This document shows positions 61,335-64,000 of a stretch of DNA of 64,000 nt, in pieces (position 1 is the stretch's first letter; each line of letters begins with the position of its first letter). The stretch is from CAYWLQ01 sp964458775. Lineage in GTDB: Bacteria > Myxococcota_A > Polyangia > JAAYKL01. The notes beneath the pieces were generated by a model. It did not search any database and was not told where the DNA came from. It worked only from the letters and a program-made list of their open reading frames with translations. A program made the position numbers and the translations under genes. The DNA is taken from positions 1 to 64,000 of the forward strand of contig CAYWLQ010000005.1 in assembly GCA_964458775.1 (NCBI GenBank), given 5' to 3'.

Positions 61335-61548
61335 GTATCGTACTCTTTTGCTTCAAACAACAGTAATTCCATAAAATAAGCTTAGGCATCATAGACAACA
61401 ATTCTTCTTGAAACAACGGAAAAGTCAACAAACAAACATGTTGGTAAAATAATGTTTCCTTTCATTCGTCTTTATCTTGATTTCATTGATTGATATAATC
61501 GGATCATGTATAGGTTAACAACTATATTTTGGGGAATAATAGATTTTT

Positions 61549-62031
61549 ATGGATAATAAGACAAATAAGGTCATTGAACAACTCAACCTGTTACCGCATC
61601 CTGAAGGAGGATTTTATCGAGAGATATATCGTTCCGAACAAAAAGTAATTTGGCAAAATGCAACTTTTTCTGCATGTACGGCTATTTATTTTCTTCTTCA
61701 AAACGGTGATGTAAGCCGCTTTCATCGAATTCCTCAAGATGAAGTCTGGCATTACTACGAAGGACATCCTTTGGAGCTAATTATTTTTAATGAATCAGAC
61801 CTCAAAATTCACCGCGTAGTGCTTAACGAAAACAACCGTATTTGTACTGTACCGGGAAAATGGTGGCAGGCGGCAAGAACCACTGGAGAATATACTCTGG
61901 TCGGTTGCACAGTCAGTCCCGGTTTTGAATTTGAACTGTTTGAGATGTTATCCGATTATCCTGATAAGCTTTGGTTGTTTAAAAACAGTTTAGCGGAGTT
62001 CAGTGAATTTTGCGGCTGCTCAAAAATTTAG
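61549..62031 (+). CDS. DUF985-family cupin protein
   Basis: 160 residues. It is a single cupin barrel of the DUF985 family: LLPHPEGGFYREIYRS near the start, TAIYFLLQNGDVSRFHRI, then DEVWHYYEGHPLELIIF and the late WWQAARTTGEYTLVGCTVSPGFEF (in part). Conserved His and Glu residues resemble the metal or sugar site of related epimerase-like cupins, but the biochemical role of the family is not established. The next gene starts 45 bases on. Confidence 0.85.
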   Translation: MDNKTNKVIEQLNLLPHPEGGFYREIYRSEQKVIWQNATFSACTAIYFLLQNGDVSRFHRIPQDEVWHYYEGHPLELIIFNESDLKIHRVVLNENNRICTVPGKWWQAARTTGEYTLVGCTVSPGFEFELFEMLSDYPDKLWLFKNSLAEFSEFCGCSKI

Positions 62032-62076
62032 TACCCTATTGATGCATTGTGTTTTGAAGCTGCTTAAGTCTTTGAT

Positions 62077-64000
62077 ATGGTAACTTTTGTGCGCAGTGCC
62101 GTGTTTAGAGAAAGAGCCCTCATCGAAGGTGCGAGATACGCGAAAGACAAAATGGTCTTTCTGCGTGAGTTTTGTCAAAACTCCAGAGACGCAGGGGCAA
62201 GTCAAATAGTTGTCAAAACTTTTTTTGAACAAGATCTCGCGGTATTAACCTTTGAAGACAACGGACATGGTATGTCTTTGTCTCATGCCAAAAAATATCT
62301 TTTTACGCTATACGCCTCCAGTAAAGAAAACGAAACTTTGAGTGCCGGACGTTTTGGTGTGGGTTTTTGGTCGTTTCTTTTATCGGCTCCCTCAGAAATA
62401 GAAATAGAATCAAAAACCAAAAACGAAAAAGCCTGGAAGATATCGCTTTCAGGAGACCTGCATGATTATACATTTATGAACTCAAGCTTGGACAATTGCG
62501 GGACCGGAATAACTCTACGATACCCTTCTTCTGTTTTCTGCAACGAAGAAGAGTTAACGAAAAAGACCAAGGAAGCGCTTACCAAATATTGCCTTTATCT
62601 CCGCGACAATTCAAAAAATGCAAAAGCTTTGCCGATATCTGTAAACGGCAAAGTTATAAACAAACCCATATCTATCGACGGTGCGCGTTTTTTGTATTTT
62701 GAAACCGGCACAACTCAAGGAGCAATCGGTCTGTCAGATGTTCCTTCTGTCTCTGTATTTGCCAGAGGACTTCCTGTTTGGCAGGGAACTGTTTTGAGCG
62801 AACTGCAATACGGCGGTTCCAAAGATGATCTTTCATTTACATCAGACGGTCCCGCACCTTGCTATGTTCTTAACGGCGACAAATTAAATGTAACAATGGA
62901 TCGCCGTGCAGTCATCGATGATGCCGAACTAAAAAAACTTAGACGAACTGCTGAACGCCGTATGGATGAATTTATGAGTCTTTATTTGGACACGGTATCA
63001 CCTATAAAAACAGTATCGAAAATACTTTTGCTTGCTCGCAAAAAATCTCTATATTTGTTTTTTGCATTGTTATCTGTGTTAGCAATAACAGCATTTCTCA
63101 CAGTAAGGTATGCTTCAGATCTTTTTTCTTTGGTATCTTCCAGCTTTAACTTACCTCAATTCGGTAACGCAACAAATAAAGATGACTCCTCTAATATCAT
63201 TATTTCTCATCAGAAACCGCCTACCTTGCGCTCTTTTGGAAATCCGGGAGAATATTGGGGAGCAACGGTGGGAGGTTCGTTATCTGATACAGACTATTGG
63301 GCTCTCTTATATAGACCTCCAGTTGACGTTACTTTTCGAATGGCGGCCATGGAGTCTTTGCATTTGGAACGAGGCATTGTGGGCAAACCGCCTTCTGTAA
63401 CAGTTAACCATCCTCAAGTTTCATGCAAAGATAGCGATTGTATTTATGTAGCGCTTGCAGTTGATACACCTCCTGGGCTTTTTGTTTTACCCGTACCCAC
63501 CGGATATGTGCCTGTGGGCAGTTCAATTAGTCTTAACGGGCAATCGAGTTTACAGCTATTGATAAGTGAATCAGATGAACCGATAATAATTTTTAACAGA
63601 AGCTTTAAAGGGAAACTTACCTATACCGTAACACCATACAAAATGACCTTGTCCTCTTTTCGACGAAGACTTCTTTTGGAAATTCCAAAGGACATGAAAA
63701 TGCCGGAGATACTCAAGTCTCAAGCAAGATTGTTGCTTACCGAAACACAGATTACAAATCGTATTTCTATGGCAACTGACTTTGTTGCAACGACAATTGC
63801 TTATGATGATTCTGTTGAAACAGTAAAGGCATACAAAAAATTCAAAGACTCAAATTTAAAACGTAACTGGTTGGATTTTGTGTTAGGGCAAAAAAAAGGT
63901 GATTGTGATGTTCAAAATGCGGTGCTTTCAATTTTATTACGCTTGGCAAATATACCATCCAGATTGGCTGTAGGTCCTGTCGGTAAAAACGGCAGAACCG
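62077..64000 (+). CDS. GHKL ATPase - transmembrane - transglutaminase fusion (partial, runs off the edge)
   Basis: 641 codons from the ATG at 62077, open to the window end. Residues 1-200 form a GHKL/HSP90-like ATPase: the N-box REFCQNSRDAGA, FEDNGHGM (DNGxG box) and GRFGVGFWSF. A middle domain holds LNVTMDRRAVI, like MutL/HSP90 second domains. One transmembrane helix lies at about 328-347 (SLYLFFALLSVLAITAFLTV in part). Then comes an exported region and, from about 600, KKGDCDVQNAVLSILLRLANIPSR, a transglutaminase-core start with its catalytic Cys610. The His and Asp lie beyond the edge. An ATPase inside and a transglutaminase-fold hydrolase outside is an unusual pairing; no name known. Confidence 0.75.
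   Translation, partial: MVTFVRSAVFRERALIEGARYAKDKMVFLREFCQNSRDAGASQIVVKTFFEQDLAVLTFEDNGHGMSLSHAKKYLFTLYASSKENETLSAGRFGVGFWSFLLSAPSEIEIESKTKNEKAWKISLSGDLHDYTFMNSSLDNCGTGITLRYPSSVFCNEEELTKKTKEALTKYCLYLRDNSKNAKALPISVNGKVINKPISIDGARFLYFETGTTQGAIGLSDVPSVSVFARGLPVWQGTVLSELQYGGSKDDLSFTSDGPAPCYVLNGDKLNVTMDRRAVIDDAELKKLRRTAERRMDEFMSLYLDTVSPIKTVSKILLLARKKSLYLFFALLSVLAITAFLTVRYASDLFSLVSSSFNLPQFGNATNKDDSSNIIISHQKPPTLRSFGNPGEYWGATVGGSLSDTDYWALLYRPPVDVTFRMAAMESLHLERGIVGKPPSVTVNHPQVSCKDSDCIYVALAVDTPPGLFVLPVPTGYVPVGSSISLNGQSSLQLLISESDEPIIIFNRSFKGKLTYTVTPYKMTLSSFRRRLLLEIPKDMKMPEILKSQARLLLTETQITNRISMATDFVATTIAYDDSVETVKAYKKFKDSNLKRNWLDFVLGQKKGDCDVQNAVLSILLRLANIPSRLAVGPVGKNGRT

Overview
The window reads as chromosomal DNA of a low-GC, probably anaerobic, Gram-negative bacterium of the deltaproteobacterial/Myxococcota kind. 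This placement is inferred. It rests on lipoproteins with Asp-Ala/Thr/Ser linkers, MopE-like Cys/Asp motifs, a Roadblock protein, an ECF sigma factor paired with a FecR-TPR anti-sigma factor, TonB-type outer-membrane genes, and energy genes that are all ferredoxin- or cytochrome-based. I found no rRNA, no complete tRNA, no CRISPR array and no intact mobile element. A 100-N assembly gap (16719-16818) lies inside one repeat-rich gene, and the last gene runs off the right edge.

Layout. 1-580: broken IS66 transposase start running into short GC-rich repeats. 0.6-7.4 kb: M23 peptidase, beta-helix lipoprotein, Roadblock protein, poly-Asp membrane protein, VOC protein, dapA and a GILT/DsbA-like lipoprotein. 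7.4-16 kb: a four-domain persulfide/CoA-disulfide reductase behind a perfect palindrome, a MATE exporter, and a metal-uptake cluster (NicO-type permease, two lipoproteins, TonB receptor). 16.5-22.6 kb: a GH11 xylanase and a probable carbohydrate-binding lipoprotein, both on Asp-rich stalks, then an ECF sigma/anti-sigma/outer-membrane operon. 22.7-30.1 kb: yajC-secD-secF-recJ, a papain-like lipoprotein and a TlpA-like thioredoxin. 30.5-37.6 kb: nadE and a complete rnfABCDGE operon with a visible promoter. 37.8-39.1 kb: a vWA stalk lipoprotein.

39.5-45.9 kb is the most striking block. It holds an Asp-stalk tetraheme protein, a small diheme protein, a NapH/NapG-like polyferredoxin, an octaheme protein, a predicted outer-membrane beta-barrel and an undecaheme protein. 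Together they form a candidate porin-cytochrome conduit for extracellular electron transfer with about 25 heme sites. 46-64 kb holds MscS, a HEAT lipoprotein, a peptidase-M49-like protein that seems to have lost its zinc motif, nadB, an SGNH hydrolase, a GH43-CBM6 enzyme, a hybrid histidine kinase, a 2-oxoacid:ferredoxin oxidoreductase operon, small hypotheticals, a DUF985 cupin and a partial GHKL ATPase-transmembrane-transglutaminase fusion.

How they may work together (inference). Plant polysaccharide is cut at the surface by GH11 and GH43 enzymes. 2-Oxoacids are oxidised by Kor to reduced ferredoxin, Rnf turns ferredoxin oxidation into an ion gradient and NADH, and surplus electrons may leave through the polyferredoxin and the multiheme/porin conduit. 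Five lipoproteins share the same alternating-Asp stalk but carry unrelated outer modules, which suggests a common way of displaying proteins at the cell surface.
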